Assembly (NCBI GenBank): GCA_963555835.3
Contig: CAUVWZ020000001.1
Location: 620,001-684,000, forward strand
DNA length: 64,000 bases
Reading direction: 5' to 3'
DNA from: JAPUME01 sp027294185
Lineage (GTDB): Bacteria > Acidobacteriota > Terriglobia > UBA7540 > JAPUME01
Shown: piece by piece, positions 7,295-15,353 of the stretch
How positions within the stretch are numbered: position 1 is the first letter of the stretch
Layout: each line of letters begins with the position of its first letter
Program-made: the position numbers and the translations under genes
Notes under the pieces: model-generated
Seen by the model: only the letters and a program-made list of their open reading frames with translations
The model's database searches: none
What the model was told of the DNA's origin: nothing

Positions 7295-8104
7295 ATGAGC
7301 ACCGATCTTGAAATCTCATCCTGGCATCACTTCTCTAGTATTGTGGGTCGTCTGGATGTCGGTGACCCATTGAAAACGGCCTACGCCTTCCGTGGACAAG
7401 CTGATGCAAGCTGGGAGCTCGAGCCCACGCTCCTCCGCTTATTGCGGCACATGCAATTGTCGGAGAAAGAGGCCCTTGATGTGGAGCAACGGTGCTTGAA
7501 CGAGTTCAAATCGCAGGCGCACCTCCACATTGCTCCGAATATATTGTCCACCACACCTGATACCGTCAGTTGGTGGACGCTCATGCAGCAGCATGGAGCT
7601 CCAACCAGACTCCTGGACTGGTGTGGCTCGATGTATGTGGCTGCGTACTTCGCGGTGACGGGACACCTTGATTCGCCGGGTGCGGTCTGGATAGTTAACA
7701 TCTCTACGGTGAAGCGTGTAATGAAAGAAAAGTACGGTGAACTGGACTACCCATCGACTGTAGGCCGCATTGAGACTCACTTCCTGCAAGACGGCGCGCC
7801 ATCTGTACTTCATTTCGCAGGAAGACTGACCAAGACGGCGCGCATGGTAGCCCAGCAGGGTAGCTTCAGCGTGTGCCGTAATCTTCTTAGCAGCCACGGT
7901 GAAATTCTGCGGGATACTATGCCAGAGGAATCGGAGAAGGTGCTCTTTATTAAGTTAGTGATTCCGTCTCCACTCAAGAACGACTTTCTTAGGAATTTAA
8001 GAAAAATGAACATCACAGCAAATTCGCTTTTTCCGGGACTTGATGGCCTCGGGAAATCAATCGGTGAGTTGATACAAGCACGCGGGCGGGCGCCCGCTAC
8101 CTAG
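7295..8104 (+). CDS. FRG domain-containing protein (cassette gene 2)
   Basis: 269 residues from ATG 7295; a TTG at 7286 in the same frame would add three residues. The FRG domain (named for its Phe-Arg-Gly motif) is clear: YAFRGQAD at residues 30-37, and about 75 residues later QQHGAPTRLLDWCGSMYVAAYFA, the second conserved block. No membrane segment. FRG proteins are scattered in mobile DNA and phage-defence neighbourhoods, but their biochemical activity is not established to my knowledge. The gene starts 26 bases after the attC-like core. Its stop lies in ACCTAGC, one base from an R'' box, so a decayed third site may follow. Confidence 0.85.
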   Translation: MSTDLEISSWHHFSSIVGRLDVGDPLKTAYAFRGQADASWELEPTLLRLLRHMQLSEKEALDVEQRCLNEFKSQAHLHIAPNILSTTPDTVSWWTLMQQHGAPTRLLDWCGSMYVAAYFAVTGHLDSPGAVWIVNISTVKRVMKEKYGELDYPSTVGRIETHFLQDGAPSVLHFAGRLTKTARMVAQQGSFSVCRNLLSSHGEILRDTMPEESEKVLFIKLVIPSPLKNDFLRNLRKMNITANSLFPGLDGLGKSIGELIQARGRAPAT

Positions 8105-8165
8105 CGACAATCGGACGCGATATTCGCGGGTGGCGCATACATCGGGCACTTCCCGATGTGTGCGC
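8098..8165. repeat. Hairpin-rich right edge of the island; possible decayed attC
   Basis: ACCTAGC overlapping the FRG stop resembles an R'' box with one change. It is followed by a small hairpin (CGCGA/TCGCG, 8116-8128) and a strong one at 8133-8165: a 14-bp stem with one G-T pair and a 5-base loop. There is no T run, so a simple terminator is unlikely, and no GTTRRRY core was found in the expected place. Confidence 0.35.
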
Positions 8166-8243
8166 TCAACGGAAAGATGGTACCCCGGCAGGCTCCCGGT
8201 AAGCATCCTGGCTCAGGTGAAACTCCGGCGCGCAAAACGGCTG

Positions 8244-8252
8244 TGCTAGAAT
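8244..8252 (+). promoter_or_regulatory. Extended -10 promoter for the PASTA gene
   Basis: TG-C-TAGAAT at 8244-8252, an extended -10 element with a weak -35. Transcription would begin near 8259, 24 bases before the ATG at 8283. Confidence 0.4.
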
Positions 8253-8282
8253 GCACAGGATCATCGGGCATTTGGGCGGCAT

Positions 8283-9062
8283 ATGGCTTTCAAAAAGAGA
8301 TTTCTGAATCTGCTGAGACTGTGTCTCATGGCTTTGGTCCTGATCGCTGCGGCCCTGGTGAGCGCCATCGGGACGATACGCCTCAGCATGCGGGAGCCGG
8401 AGGCAACTCTGCCTCCCCTGACGGGCCTCACGGTCGATCAGGCCCAGCAGCAGCTCGTGCCGCTTCAGGTACAGGTCAAGGTGGAGGAAGAACTCTACAG
8501 CCAGGAATGGGAGGCAGGCCGCATCATCTCCCAGATCCCCTCCGCCGGAAACCAGGTGAAGACGGGACAGCGAGTGTACGTTCTGGTGAGTTTGGGGGCC
8601 CAGAAAAGCCCTATTCCCAACCTGGTGGGCAAGCGCTTCCGGGCCGCTGAAATTACCCTGTTTCAGCACGATCTGACGCCCGGGGAAGAAGGCCGGGTGG
8701 AGAAAGCGGGAACGGAAGTTGGTCAGGTCCTGGCTCAGGAACCGTTGCCCACTCAGGGACAGGCACACGGGCCCGTCGTTTCCCTGCTGGTTTCGCGTGG
8801 TGAGAACCCGCGAAGCTATCTGGCTCCAGACTTCGTCGGCGGGACCCTGGCCGAAGTCAGAAAAGCCGTTGCGGATGCGGGATTACCCCAGCCCAGCTTG
8901 ACCTACCGCACCAGGAAAGACATCCTTGAAAATACAATCCTTTCCCAGGTGCCCCATCCGGGAGCCCGGGTAGGAGCACGGACCATTTTCGAACTCCAGG
9001 TGGCAACTCGATCAGAGCGGAGCGTCGAAAACGGGCGGTCGGGGCCGGATGAGCGCCCCTGA
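8283..9062 (+). CDS. PASTA-domain membrane protein
   Basis: 259 residues. An N-terminal membrane segment (about residues 10-32, LRLCLMALVLIAAALVSAIG) is followed by three PASTA repeats, roughly 41-103, 108-174 and 178-246, with the typical pattern of a Pro/Gly start and V/I-S-Q-x-P. PASTA domains bind peptidoglycan fragments or beta-lactams and usually sit on Ser/Thr kinases or penicillin-binding proteins; here no kinase or transpeptidase part is attached. The gene is oriented with rsmB, and I expect the two were adjacent before the cassette-like DNA arrived. A role as a cell-wall sensor or adaptor is inference. Confidence 0.88.
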   Translation: MAFKKRFLNLLRLCLMALVLIAAALVSAIGTIRLSMREPEATLPPLTGLTVDQAQQQLVPLQVQVKVEEELYSQEWEAGRIISQIPSAGNQVKTGQRVYVLVSLGAQKSPIPNLVGKRFRAAEITLFQHDLTPGEEGRVEKAGTEVGQVLAQEPLPTQGQAHGPVVSLLVSRGENPRSYLAPDFVGGTLAEVRKAVADAGLPQPSLTYRTRKDILENTILSQVPHPGARVGARTIFELQVATRSERSVENGRSGPDERP

Positions 9063-9148
9063 TTTAGTAATTCCTGGTGTCTTGCCCGGTGCCTGGACTG
9101 ATTTCGGCGTCCCGTCCCCCCGGTCCGCCCGGGCCGCCTGCAAGTTCG

Positions 9149-9157
9149 TGCTATACT
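9149..9157 (+). promoter_or_regulatory. Extended -10 promoter for the pruA-like gene
   Basis: TG-C-TATACT at 9149-9157 with no good -35. Predicted start near 9164, 28 bases before the ATG. Confidence 0.45.
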
Positions 9158-9191
9158 TCTTGTTTGTCCCCAAATTCCCAGAGGTAACCGT

Positions 9192-10748
9192 ATGAATCTT
9201 CCTGAATTCAAGAACGAAGCACTCACAAATTTCAAAGACGAGGGGAACTCCAAGAAGATGTCGGAGGCTCTCGAGGAGGTACGCAAGGAGCTGGGCCGTG
9301 AATATGAACTGATCATCGGCGGCAAGCGGGTGAAGACCGGCGAAAAATTCGCCTCCCGCAATCCCGCGAATAAAGACGAGGTGGTCGGCATCTTCGAAAA
9401 AGCCACGGTCGAGCTGGCCGACGAGGCCATTCGGACGGCTGAGGAAACCTTCAAGAGTTGGAGCCGGACTTCTCCCGAGACACGGGCGCAGGTGGCCGTG
9501 GGCGCGGCCCAGATCATGCGCGAGCGAAAGTTTTACTATGCGGCATGGATGACTTATGAAGTCGGCAAAAGCTGGGCTGAGGCCGATGCCGATGTGGCGG
9601 AAACCATCGACTTCTGCGAGTTTTACGCTCGCGAATGCCTGCGGCTGGGAGGCCCCCAGCCCCTTCATCCGATTGCGGGAGAAAAGAATCATCTCCGCTA
9701 CATTCCGCTGGGCGTGGGCGTAGTCATTCCTCCCTGGAATTTCCCTCTGGCGATTTTGGCCGGAATGACCACGGCATCTCTCGTCGCCGGTAATACTGTG
9801 GTTCTGAAACCATCCAGCGACTCACCCACGACGGGGTACAAATTCATGGAAGTTCTGGAGGCTGCCGGAATGCCCGCCGGTGTGGTCAACTATCTGCCCG
9901 GACCCGGTTCTTCGGTTGGAAATGCTCTGGTCGCTCATCCCCGGACGCGCTTTATCACCTTCACGGGCTCCAAGGAAGTGGGCCTGGGCATCAATGAGCT
10001 TGCTGCCAAGACCCAGCCGGGCCAGATCTGGATCAAGCGGGTGATCGCTGAGATGGGCGGCAAGGACTCGATTGTAGTGGACGAGGATAGTGATCTCGAA
10101 CAGGCGATTGAAGACGTGGCAAATTCCGCTTTCGGTTACTCGGGCCAGAAGTGTTCCGCCTGCTCCCGGACTATTGTGGTGGGGTCTGTTTACGACCGAT
10201 TCGTGGACGGGCTCAAGAAGAGGGTGGAACAGATTCGAGTCGGCCAGCCCGGCGATCCCAACACCTATATGGGCCCCGTCATCAACGAAACAGCCAAGAA
10301 ATCCATTATGAACTACATCCAAATCGGCAAGAAGGAGGGGAGACTCATCACCGGCGGCGATGAGGGCAGCCAGGAGGGCCATTTCATCCAGCCCACCGTG
10401 ATCGCCGACATTCTCCCCAAAGCCCGCATCTCCCAGGAAGAGATCTTCGGGCCCGTGCTGGCGGTTATCAAGGCTTCTGACTACGAGGATGCTCTTGAGA
10501 TCGCCAACAACACCGAATACGGCCTTACGGGCGCAGTCTATACCGGGACCCAGGAAAAGATAGACCGGGCGGCCCAGGTCTTTCATGTCGGGAACCTTTA
10601 CATGAATCGAAAGTGCACCGGAGCTTTTGTGGGAGCTCACCCCTTCGGAGGCTTCAATATGTCCGGGACGGATTCAAAGGCCGGGGGCAAGGATTACCTG
10701 CTATTGTTCACACAGGCGAAGACGATCAGCCAGAAGGTCACCTCCTGA
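9192..10748 (+). CDS. pruA: 1-pyrroline-5-carboxylate dehydrogenase
   Basis: Oxidises glutamate semialdehyde (from pyrroline-5-carboxylate) to glutamate with NAD, the second step of proline breakdown. 518 residues, close to the RocA/PruA-type single-domain enzymes of about 515. Seen: the Glu-containing IAEMGGKDSIVVDEDSD and catalytic Cys in SGQKCSACSRTIVV, plus an aldehyde-dehydrogenase NAD-binding core (PPWNFPLAI, FTGSKEVG). A GAGGTA ribosome-binding site precedes the ATG. No proline dehydrogenase is seen beside it. The choice of P5C dehydrogenase over another aldehyde dehydrogenase rests on overall resemblance to that branch. Confidence 0.88.
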   Translation: MNLPEFKNEALTNFKDEGNSKKMSEALEEVRKELGREYELIIGGKRVKTGEKFASRNPANKDEVVGIFEKATVELADEAIRTAEETFKSWSRTSPETRAQVAVGAAQIMRERKFYYAAWMTYEVGKSWAEADADVAETIDFCEFYARECLRLGGPQPLHPIAGEKNHLRYIPLGVGVVIPPWNFPLAILAGMTTASLVAGNTVVLKPSSDSPTTGYKFMEVLEAAGMPAGVVNYLPGPGSSVGNALVAHPRTRFITFTGSKEVGLGINELAAKTQPGQIWIKRVIAEMGGKDSIVVDEDSDLEQAIEDVANSAFGYSGQKCSACSRTIVVGSVYDRFVDGLKKRVEQIRVGQPGDPNTYMGPVINETAKKSIMNYIQIGKKEGRLITGGDEGSQEGHFIQPTVIADILPKARISQEEIFGPVLAVIKASDYEDALEIANNTEYGLTGAVYTGTQEKIDRAAQVFHVGNLYMNRKCTGAFVGAHPFGGFNMSGTDSKAGGKDYLLLFTQAKTISQKVTS

Positions 10749-10785
10749 TAGAATCCGGAATTTCAACTCTCTCAGCAGTCCGGGG

Positions 10786-10814
10786 TTGATTTCCTGCCTT
10801 CTTCCCCCGATAAT
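10786..10814 (+). promoter_or_regulatory. Sigma-70-type promoter for the diguanylate cyclase gene
   Basis: TTGATT at 10786-10791, exactly 17 bases, GATAAT at 10809-10814. Transcription would start near 10821, about 43 bases before the TTG start. Confidence 0.55.
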
Positions 10815-10863
10815 TTGCTCTCGGCACCCGGCAAGCGGACCGGGTAAGGACGGAGAGGCAACC

Positions 10864-11712
10864 TTGAGGAGAGAAATCCGACCTGAGGGGCCGGAGGAGA
10901 TAGAACAACTCGGACCCCGCACCCGGCTGATTTCCGAGCTGAGCCAGTTGGAATCGCGCGGGCGGGAAGTGTGGATCCTCGTTGTCTTCGCAGCGTCTGT
11001 GCTGCTGCTGGGGTTCCTGTCCTTATTTGTGCCCCAGCATATCTGGAGCGGAAACAAACTTACCGTCAGCTTCACCATCCCCCCCCAGGTTCTTTTCGTT
11101 GTCATGATTTTGCTGGTCATCTTCGCCCTATTCCTGGTCCGCCGGGAAATGGATTTGCGCAAGATGCGCCTGACGAATGTCAGCCAGTTGCTGGAGGCGC
11201 AATCGAAGCTGACCAGCAGCATGCTGGACTCCGTGACACATGTTTTTAACCGGAGCCTGCTTCGCGAGCTTCTGCAAAGCGAAATTTCGAGCGCCGACCG
11301 CAATTCGCGGCCCCTGACCCTGATCATGACCGACATCGACAATTTCAAGGGCGTCAATGACCGGTTCGGCCACCTGACGGGAGACTTTGTGCTGGCAGAG
11401 GTGGCCAGTATCCTTCGCTCCTGCGTGCGAGGTTCCGATTACATCATCCGCTACGGAGGAGATGAGTTTCTCCTGGTGCTTCCGGAAACGGATTTGGGTG
11501 GCGCCGCCATCGTCAAGCAGCGAATCTACCAACAGCTCGACGACTGGCACCAGAACAATCGCGTTGGGGATATCAAAGTCTCGCTGAGCGTGGGAATCCA
11601 CCTGCACCGGAAAGGGGATTCCGCCGATCAAACCCTGGCCGGGGCCGACAGCAACATGTACGGGGACAAACGCCCCTCCTCGATTCCTTCACCCGTTCCT
11701 CCCCGCTCCTAA
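10864..11712 (+). CDS. Membrane diguanylate cyclase (GGDEF)
   Basis: Makes cyclic di-GMP from GTP. 282 residues from TTG 10864, chosen because a GGAGAGG ribosome-binding site lies just upstream; the longer open frame from 10627 overlaps the preceding gene. Two membrane helices (about residues 37-56 and 75-95) are followed by a short coiled region and a GGDEF domain with an intact RYGGDEF signature. RGSD five residues before it is an RxxD inhibitory site, implying product feedback. No sensory domain is visible apart from the membrane part. Confidence 0.9.
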   Translation: MRREIRPEGPEEIEQLGPRTRLISELSQLESRGREVWILVVFAASVLLLGFLSLFVPQHIWSGNKLTVSFTIPPQVLFVVMILLVIFALFLVRREMDLRKMRLTNVSQLLEAQSKLTSSMLDSVTHVFNRSLLRELLQSEISSADRNSRPLTLIMTDIDNFKGVNDRFGHLTGDFVLAEVASILRSCVRGSDYIIRYGGDEFLLVLPETDLGGAAIVKQRIYQQLDDWHQNNRVGDIKVSLSVGIHLHRKGDSADQTLAGADSNMYGDKRPSSIPSPVPPRS

Positions 11713-11773
11713 TCGGCCTCTGCGTCTTCCCCCATAGAAACTGAGAGTCGGCAAGAATCTTGCAACGAAACGA

Positions 11774-11801
11774 TTGCCATTCCCCGAAAAATTGGTAAAC
11801 T
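11774..11801 (+). promoter_or_regulatory. Promoter candidate for the envelope protein at 11911
   Basis: TTGCCA at 11774-11779, 16-base spacer, TAAACT at 11796-11801. It leaves a leader of about 100 bases before the ATG at 11911. Confidence 0.4.
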
Positions 11802-11910
11802 GGGTCTGTTGACAATTGAGATCGGTGCGTTTGAGAAGAGCCCCTCTACCCAAAGGGAGGAAAAGGCTGGGGGCTTGGTGCCAAGCGACGTACCCGAAGG
11901 AGAAACCGTA

Positions 11911-12633
11911 ATGGGTAGATTACTCTCGGGAATGGTGCTGGCGCTCCTTTTCACCTCCGGACCCGCCAAAGCTGAAAATTACACTCTCTGGGCAGGAACC
12001 GAGCTTCGCTTCCGCTTGTCCGAAACCCTCACAACCAGCCGAAACCACGTGGGCGACCGCTTTTCCGCCGTCATCAACCATGCCGTGATGCTGAACGGGC
12101 AGACTCTGATTCCGGCCGGAAGCCTGGTCGAAGGTCGCATCATGCAGGTCAAGCGCCCCGGCCGCTTTCGCGGTGTCGGGCGTATGCGGATTACCCCGGA
12201 TCGGATCAGCCTGCCAAGCGGAAAATCCTACGACGTAAGCGCTGAGCTGGTGGGCGTCTATATGGCCGAAGGCGTCCGGGTGGGCGATGACGAGGGATTG
12301 CTGAAAGGCCCCAGTTCCCGCAGAAGAGATGCGATGGGAGCAGCCGTGGGAGGCGCCGTGGGAGCCGGAGTCGGCGTGCTTACCGGTGCCCTCGGAACGG
12401 GACTGCTCGGCGGCGCGGTGGTCGGCTGGGTCGGCCGCCTTGCCACTCGAGGGCAAGACCTGGTTCTTCCCGCCGGCACCGAATTGGCATTCGAGCTTAC
12501 ACGTCCGGTCCAGATTTCCCAGCAGGGATTGAAACCGGCGAGCCTAGCTCGCAGGCTGCCGACGCGTTCCGGTGGCTCGCTTTCTCGGCGGAGCCGCATC
12601 GACGAAGAAGATCTTCTGGAGTCAAACTTCTAG
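11911..12633 (+). CDS. Exported protein with a glycine-zipper segment, function unknown
   Basis: 240 residues from ATG 11911, which has a GAAGGAG site nearby; an earlier in-frame start adds 34 residues lacking signal character. The signal peptide ends near PAKAENYT. Two similar short blocks, AGTELRFRLSETL near the N-terminus and AGTELAFELTRPV near the C-terminus, look like an internal duplication. Between them is a glycine-zipper stretch (GAAVGGAVGAGVGVLTGALG) that could insert in a membrane. The first block with LNGQTLIPAGSLVEGRI resembles exported proteins annotated as TrbI-like or hypothetical in Acidobacteria. An outer-membrane or periplasmic role is inference. Confidence 0.75.
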   Translation: MGRLLSGMVLALLFTSGPAKAENYTLWAGTELRFRLSETLTTSRNHVGDRFSAVINHAVMLNGQTLIPAGSLVEGRIMQVKRPGRFRGVGRMRITPDRISLPSGKSYDVSAELVGVYMAEGVRVGDDEGLLKGPSSRRRDAMGAAVGGAVGAGVGVLTGALGTGLLGGAVVGWVGRLATRGQDLVLPAGTELAFELTRPVQISQQGLKPASLARRLPTRSGGSLSRRSRIDEEDLLESNF

Positions 12634-12703
12634 GACCGGTTGGCGGAAATGATTGTTGCGCGGCCTTGCCCGTGGCTCGCGGCGGTACCCTCTCTGCCGA
12701 CCG

Positions 12704-13732
12704 TCATCCCCCTACATAGCGGGCATAAAGGCTGCGGGCGAGCGCGGGGTCTTGTGTGCCCTTAACGATGGTCCGGCCGTCGGGGAAGACCGTCAACTCG
12801 AATCGTTCCAGGATGCACCGCAAAAGATACCCGTTCGCTTTTACCGGCCCTAATTTTTCAAGTCTCTTCCGGAGCTCGTTGAGGTCGATTCGCCTCTTGC
12901 CTCGCTGGTAAATCTGCACCGAGTCGCGCCCGCAAAGGCTGACCCTCGTAGGACCCCGGCCCTCCAGATAAACGAATCGACGCTCGTAGCAAACCGAACA
13001 GGACGGGTTCGGTCGCACACGCATTTTTGCGAAACGGTTTTCCCAGATGTCATAAGAGAGAAAGCACCCGTGCAGGTCGTCCCATCTTGCGAGCAGAATC
13101 TTCAGGGCTTCGGCCACCTGCACGGCGGCGGTCCAACTGGCAGCGGAAGAGATGATGCCCACCGTGTCGCAGGTCTCATGCAATCCCTGCGGATGAGCCG
13201 GGAACAGGCAACTCAGACAGGCTGTCCTGCCGGGTACGATGGTCATGGTGCTGCCGTTGCTTGCCACCGCTCCCCCGTAAATCCAGGGAATCTCGCCTCG
13301 GATCGAGATCTCATTCAGCAGAAAGCGGCTCTCAAAATTGTCGGTTCCGTCGAGAATGACCTCAAACCCTTTGGACAACTCCTCCCCGTTGTGATGGTCG
13401 AAGTCGGCCACCACACCTTCCACCTCAACCTCTCCGTTGATGGCCTTCAGCTTTCTCTCCGCCGCAACGGCCTTGGGAAGGTTTTCCCGCGCATCGGATT
13501 CATCAAAAAGCATCTGGCGTTGCAGGTTGCTCTCTTCCACATAGTCCCGGTCAACAATACGCAGGCGGCCGATGCCGGCGCGCACCAGGGCGTTCGCCTG
13601 CGCCGTCCCCAGCGCCCCGCAGCCTACGATCAATACCTGAGACCGGCGAAGGCGCTTCTGGCCATCCACTCCGATCGGAGGAAACAACGTCTGGCGAGAA
13701 TATTTCGAACTTGTTTCGTTTGATTCGGCCAC
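12704..13732 (-). CDS. ThiF/MoeB/HesA-family adenylyltransferase
   Basis: 342 residues, GTG start at 13732 with an AAGGGAG site. Enzymes of this E1-like family adenylate the C-terminus of a ubiquitin-like sulfur carrier (ThiS or MoaD). Seen: the ATP loop GCGALGTAQANALVRAGIG, IVDRDYVEESNLQRQ with the conserved Asp, DGTDNFESR, and two zinc CxxC pairs (CLSC and CSVC). The last 80 residues are an extension without rhodanese motifs. Substrate cannot be decided: thiG lies 12 kb away and no molybdopterin gene is present. It is divergent from pcm. Confidence 0.87.
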   Translation of the reverse strand: MAESNETSSKYSRQTLFPPIGVDGQKRLRRSQVLIVGCGALGTAQANALVRAGIGRLRIVDRDYVEESNLQRQMLFDESDARENLPKAVAAERKLKAINGEVEVEGVVADFDHHNGEELSKGFEVILDGTDNFESRFLLNEISIRGEIPWIYGGAVASNGSTMTIVPGRTACLSCLFPAHPQGLHETCDTVGIISSAASWTAAVQVAEALKILLARWDDLHGCFLSYDIWENRFAKMRVRPNPSCSVCYERRFVYLEGRGPTRVSLCGRDSVQIYQRGKRRIDLNELRKRLEKLGPVKANGYLLRCILERFELTVFPDGRTIVKGTQDPALARSLYARYVGG

Positions 13733-13786
13733 CCGGCTCTCCCTTCTGTATTATATACCCGCCGGGCCGTCGACTCCGGTAAGGAG

Positions 13787-13795
13787 TGCTATACT
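13787..13795 (+). promoter_or_regulatory. Extended -10 promoter for pcm
   Basis: TG-C-TATACT at 13787-13795; predicted start near 13802, 27 bases before the ATG. A TATAAT on the opposite strand (13750-13755) could serve the divergent adenylyltransferase but would lie too close to its start codon. Confidence 0.45.
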
Positions 13796-13828
13796 CAACC
13801 CAGGAACGGCCCCCTGTGCCAAAAACGT

Positions 13829-14524
13829 ATGACTCGTTCCTCGAGAATTGAATTGGACCCGGAAGTTCCTTTCGAAGCCGAAAGACGAGAGATGTTGGAG
13901 GTTCAGATTCGGCGTCGCGGCATCCGTGACTCGCGGGTTCTGGAGGCAATGTGCGAGGTTCCTCGCCATAAGTTTGTGCCTCCCTCCCTGGCCGACCATG
14001 CCTACGAGGACCGTCCTCTGCCCATCGGAGAGCACGAAACGATTTCCCAACCCTACATTGTCGCCGCCATGACCCAGGCTGCCCAGGTGCGGCCCGGAGA
14101 GAAAATCCTCGAAGTGGGCACGGGTTCGGGCTATCAGGCCGCGGTCCTCGCTTATCTGGGAGCACGCGTTTACTCGGTCGAAAGAAACCCTGCACTGGCA
14201 GAAACGGCTCGGCTTCGACTGGCTGAATTGAATTACAGGGAAGTCACCCTCATCTGTAGGGATGGCAGCGAAGGGTACCCCTCACAGGCTCCCTACGACG
14301 CTATCCTCATCACGGCGGCGGCTCCCAAGGTGCCACCCATCCTTACCCAGCAGCTCGCCGACGGGGGCCGTCTCGTCATACCTGTAGGAGATTTGGCACA
14401 ACAAGACCTGCTGCTGATCTTCAAGCACGGCTCCGAGCAGCACACACGCACACTCGACCCCTGCCAGTTCGTGCCTCTGATCGGCAAGTACGGCTGGCCC
14501 GAAAAGACGATTCGCACCCACTGA
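13829..14524 (+). CDS. pcm: Protein-L-isoaspartate O-methyltransferase
   Basis: Repairs aged proteins by methylating L-isoaspartyl residues using SAM. 231 residues, slightly longer than usual through the N-terminus. Seen: the substrate-side motif ISQPYIVAAMTQA and the SAM-binding motif LEVGTGSGYQAAVLA, followed by VYSVERNPALA and PYDAILITAAAPKVP, all diagnostic. C-terminal GGRLVIPVG is also conserved. It stands alone behind its own extended -10 promoter; the glycosyltransferase that follows has a separate promoter. Confidence 0.95.
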   Translation: MTRSSRIELDPEVPFEAERREMLEVQIRRRGIRDSRVLEAMCEVPRHKFVPPSLADHAYEDRPLPIGEHETISQPYIVAAMTQAAQVRPGEKILEVGTGSGYQAAVLAYLGARVYSVERNPALAETARLRLAELNYREVTLICRDGSEGYPSQAPYDAILITAAAPKVPPILTQQLADGGRLVIPVGDLAQQDLLLIFKHGSEQHTRTLDPCQFVPLIGKYGWPEKTIRTH

Positions 14525-14551
14525 TCTTTCCTTTCCGCCTGATCCTCCGGT

Positions 14552-14580
14552 TTGACGAGCGTTTCCGAACTCACTATAGT
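14552..14580 (+). promoter_or_regulatory. Strong promoter for the glycosyltransferase, possibly leaderless
   Basis: TTGACG at 14552-14557, exactly 17 bases, TATAGT at 14575-14580. Transcription would start near 14587, only about five bases before the ATG at 14592, so the mRNA would have almost no leader. Confidence 0.55.
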
Positions 14581-14591
14581 CAGGGACGCTG

Positions 14592-15338
14592 ATGGACTTA
14601 CCTCGCCTGAGCATCGTCATCCCCGCATACAACGAAAGCCAACGCATCGGATCTTCGCTTGAAAGCATTCTGGCCTACGTTCGGTCAAGGAATCTCTCGG
14701 CGGAAATCATCGTCGTGGACGACGCCTCCAGCGACAACACGGCAGAGCTCGTAGGGGGGTGGGCACGGTCACACCCGGAGGCCCGATTGCTTTCGAACAG
14801 CAAGAACCGGGGAAAAGGTTTCTCTGTGCGCCGGGGGGTGCTGGAGGCTCGAGGTGAATGGGTGCTTTTTACCGATGCAGACCTCTCCGCCCCCATCGAG
14901 GAGACGGACAAACTCGTGGCGGCACTGGAGCGAGAGCAGGCCGCGGCCGCCGTCGGGTCACGCGCCCTCGAACGGGAACTGATCGGAATTCACCAGTCCT
15001 TCTTCCGCGAGTGGTCGGGGCGATTCTTCAACGTTCTGGTTCGTCTCCTGACCGGGCTCAAGATCCACGACACGCAATGCGGGCTGAAACTGTTCCGAAG
15101 GGAAGCGACCCGCCGGGCCTTTGAACTCCAGACCAGCCGGCGTTTTGGTTTTGATCCCGAGCTGCTCTTTCTCATCGAACGCACGGCAGGCCGTGTGGTG
15201 GAAGTTCCGGTTCGATGGGACAACAGTTCCGCCACCAAGGTACGCTTTCTGCGTGACTCCTCGCAGATGTTTCTGGATTTGATAAGGATTCGGTGGAACC
15301 AGTTTCGGGGACGCTACGACCCGCGTGAGAAAAAATAA
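14592..15338 (+). CDS. Family 2 glycosyltransferase (dolichyl-phosphate glucosyltransferase-like)
   Basis: Transfers a sugar from a nucleotide donor, probably to polyprenyl phosphate. 248 residues. The GT-A fold motifs are present: LSIVIPAYNESQRIGSSL at the N-terminus, VVDDASSDNTAELV, and a DxD-type FTDADLSAP. A later DTQCGLKLFRREATRR block is shared with ALG5/DPM1-like enzymes. There is no membrane segment, unlike longer family members, so it would act at the inner face. No polysaccharide cluster surrounds it, so the acceptor is unknown. Confidence 0.88.
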   Translation: MDLPRLSIVIPAYNESQRIGSSLESILAYVRSRNLSAEIIVVDDASSDNTAELVGGWARSHPEARLLSNSKNRGKGFSVRRGVLEARGEWVLFTDADLSAPIEETDKLVAALEREQAAAAVGSRALERELIGIHQSFFREWSGRFFNVLVRLLTGLKIHDTQCGLKLFRREATRRAFELQTSRRFGFDPELLFLIERTAGRVVEVPVRWDNSSATKVRFLRDSSQMFLDLIRIRWNQFRGRYDPREKK

Positions 15339-15353
15339 TCTCCCCACTGCCGC

